Source: Lachnospiraceae bacterium
Lineage (GTDB): Bacteria > Bacillota_A > Clostridia > Lachnospirales > Lachnospiraceae
Direction: 5' to 3'
DNA length: 6,781 bases
NCBI GenBank assembly: GCA_017613055.1
Contig: JAGAES010000084.1
Location: forward strand, 1-6,781
The translations under genes and the position numbers were made by a program. Under the pieces are notes generated by a model. The model searched no databases and had not been told where the DNA came from. It saw nothing but the letters and a program-made list of their open reading frames with translations. Of this stretch, positions 5,373-6,781 are shown piece by piece (position 1 is the stretch's first letter; every line of letters begins with the position of its first letter).

Positions 5373-5400
5373 ATCGGAATTATTCAATTTCACGATTCTG

Positions 5401-5444
5401 AAAAAAGAGGGCGGAGAAAAGGGTTTTTTCCCTTCTCTCCGCCC
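5401..5444 (-). terminator. Rho-independent terminator of the PIG-L gene
   Basis: On the minus strand GGGCGGAGAGAAGGG (5430-5444) pairs with CCCTTTTCTCCGCCC (5409-5423) through 15 pairs including one G-U, with a 6-base loop. TCTTTTTT follows. The G-U pair would be an A-C mismatch on the plus strand, so the hairpin is built for minus-strand transcripts. It begins eight bases after the stop codon of the PIG-L gene and insulates the malate operon promoter. Confidence 0.93.
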
Positions 5445-5452
5445 GGGATTTT

Positions 5453-6781
5453 TTACAGATAATCTTCTTCGTCAGACTCCGGTTCTTCCGTGTGTCTAAC
5501 GGGTCGTCTGCCCTTCTCGCGCGCTGCCTTGCGGCGCTTGAAATACCTTACGTCACGAAGGACTTCGTAGCCGTAAAGGATGCCGACCAGCGCGGCAAAT
5601 GCGAGCGTGATGCCGAGGAAGATCACGAAGAACGTCTTCCACATGGATTTGTTCTTGCTCTTTCCGGTATCGTCGCCGCTGATCTGGCGCTCGGACGCGG
5701 GATTATTCTGCGCCTTGGCCTTCTCATCTTCCTTGATTTTCTCTTCGATGAGCTTCTCGGCTGCCTGCGTCAGTTCGGCGCTCTTCGTCAGCTCGGCCGC
5801 TCTCGTGAGTTCGGCTACGCGCGCAACCTCGCGGCGCTGCTTCTCTTCGCGGTCGCCGTATGAAATCAGATGCTCGAACATGTCGTTGCCGACGTTGTAT
5901 CCGACCGTCGTGCGGTACAGCCCGAAATCGGCGCAGCTGTATTCGTATTCATCCGAAACGTAGAACCAGCACCACTGCTGGGTTTCATGCTTCTTGTAAG
6001 CGGCCTTCGCCGTATCGAGTGCCGTCTGTCCGCCGAGTCTCGTCTCGTGCTGACGAAGATCCAGCTTGACGGTGTTCTTGCTGTAGAGATGGATGTACGT
6101 CTTCGGCACATCCCAGGTTCCGTACTTGGTTACGGATTCGGGATTGAATTCCGCATCCATGGACTTCTCGATTGCTTCCACAACGGCGGCATGCAAAAGC
6201 ATGTGACCGCCGTGGCCGTATTCGCCCTTCGCGTCGTGCGTGACGATGATCAGAGGCTTGAAGCGGCGGATGTTCTCCGTCACGGATGCCAGTACTTTCG
6301 TATAACTGTACAGGTTCTTCGCTTCCGCAAGCGTCTTTGCATAGTAATCTCCGTACGGCATGTTGACCGGATAAGCCCGAAGGCCCATCGTCCAGAGGCC
6401 GTCCAGTTTCTCGTGCTCACGCACGCGGTCGCCGTCCCAGTAATTACACAAATATACAACCTGTACGCGCTTACCCATCGCACCGCCGTACAGCGTTGCC
6501 ACGCCGCCGAAGAAAAGCACTTCGTCATCGGCATGCGTCGAGAAAATCACGATATCGGCGTTCTCGTACGGAGGATCCCACACCTGAACGGAAGCCGGCA
6601 GACGTCCCGCCGAGTAGGCGTAGATGTCGCAGATGCTCGTCTCGCCGGAGATCGTCACCGTGCATTCCCTGACCGGTGCGTCAAATGCGATGTAATCGTG
6701 CAGATATCCGTTCGCGCCGCAGGAGATTTCCCTGCCGCCCGCTTTCACGGTGTACGGAACAACCGGGCTTCCCCAGATCAT
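5453..6781 (-). CDS. PIG-L/LmbE-family deacetylase with C-terminal membrane anchor (5' end outside the window)
   Basis: The visible 442 residues carry a PIG-L (LmbE-like) N-acetyl-sugar deacetylase domain. The motif STHADDE (81-87) is the variant of HPDDE, with His83 and Asp86 as expected zinc ligands and Asp85 as the expected catalytic base. YGHGGH (188-193) supplies the remaining His positions, His190 and His193. Residues 1-75 look beta-rich and may be a separate domain. Residues 310-355 are a charged helix with a threefold AELT hexapeptide repeat. One transmembrane helix spans about 382-405, then a tail rich in Arg/Lys (409-429) and an acidic end. Basic residues after the helix place the tail in the cytoplasm and the catalytic domain outside. 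This requires a secretion signal, which must lie beyond the edge, so the Met at 6781 is probably internal. The substrate is unknown; an extracellular glycan is my inference. Confidence 0.88.
   Translation of the reverse strand: MIWGSPVVPYTVKAGGREISCGANGYLHDYIAFDAPVRECTVTISGETSICDIYAYSAGRLPASVQVWDPPYENADIVIFSTHADDEVLFFGGVATLYGGAMGKRVQVVYLCNYWDGDRVREHEKLDGLWTMGLRAYPVNMPYGDYYAKTLAEAKNLYSYTKVLASVTENIRRFKPLIIVTHDAKGEYGHGGHMLLHAAVVEAIEKSMDAEFNPESVTKYGTWDVPKTYIHLYSKNTVKLDLRQHETRLGGQTALDTAKAAYKKHETQQWCWFYVSDEYEYSCADFGLYRTTVGYNVGNDMFEHLISYGDREEKQRREVARVAELTRAAELTKSAELTQAAEKLIEEKIKEDEKAKAQNNPASERQISGDDTGKSKNKSMWKTFFVIFLGITLAFAALVGILYGYEVLRDVRYFKRRKAAREKGRRPVRHTEEPESDEEDYL
5762..5815 (-). repeat. Threefold 18-bp coding repeat (AELT hexapeptide)
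   Basis: Residues 323-340 of the PIG-L protein read AELTRA, AELTKS, AELTQA, followed by AEKLIE as a degenerate fourth unit. The DNA units differ at several bases, including third positions, so the repeat is not brand new. It extends the charged helical stalk between the catalytic domain and the membrane helix. Confidence 0.85.

Overview
The window looks like a chromosomal piece of a Gram-positive anaerobe of the Firmicutes, most likely Clostridia (Lachnospiraceae or a relative). The evidence is strong AGGAGG-type ribosome binding sites, a classic lipobox lipoprotein, short hairpin-plus-T-tract terminators after most genes, and fermentative C4/C3 enzymes. All five recognisable genes lie on the minus strand, so transcription runs from the right edge to the left. 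No tRNA, rRNA, CRISPR array, transposase, phage gene or defence gene is visible.

From right to left, the window opens with the 3' part of a gene for a PIG-L/LmbE-type deacetylase. Its catalytic domain is followed by a hexapeptide-repeat coiled stalk, one C-terminal transmembrane helix and a basic-then-acidic cytoplasmic tail. A strong terminator (5401-5444) closes that gene. An AT-rich control region (about 5213-5400) follows. It holds a probable extended -10 promoter, an 18-bp perfect palindrome just after the predicted transcription start, an inverted repeat just upstream of the -35, and a hairpin that would mask the first ribosome binding site.

Three metabolic genes then follow in order: an LDH-family dehydrogenase (5212-4268), class II fumarase (4129-2753) and a short NAD-type malic enzyme (2683-1511). 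The dehydrogenase would be named L-lactate dehydrogenase on overall similarity. However, it carries Arg at the position that separates malate from lactate dehydrogenases, so it is probably a malate dehydrogenase. All three enzymes would then share malate: oxaloacetate to malate, malate to fumarate, and malate to or from pyruvate plus CO2. Two hairpins lie between the dehydrogenase and fumarase genes, and a clean terminator follows the malic enzyme gene.

The last gene (1446-316) encodes a lipoprotein with a trigger-factor-type FKBP peptidyl-prolyl isomerase domain and a helical chaperone-like C-terminus, probably a folding factor outside the membrane. Its ribosome binding site touches the T-tract of the preceding terminator, so it would be translated only from read-through or from a promoter inside the upstream gene. 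Its own terminator (250-283) merges into a short tandem repeat (181-259). The leftmost ~180 bases hold no gene that I can support, although open frames reach the window edge on both strands.

I do not see an obviously new multi-gene system. The points most worth following are the substrate-specificity residue of the dehydrogenase, the palindromic operator of the malate operon, and the Lys in the fumarase substrate loop.
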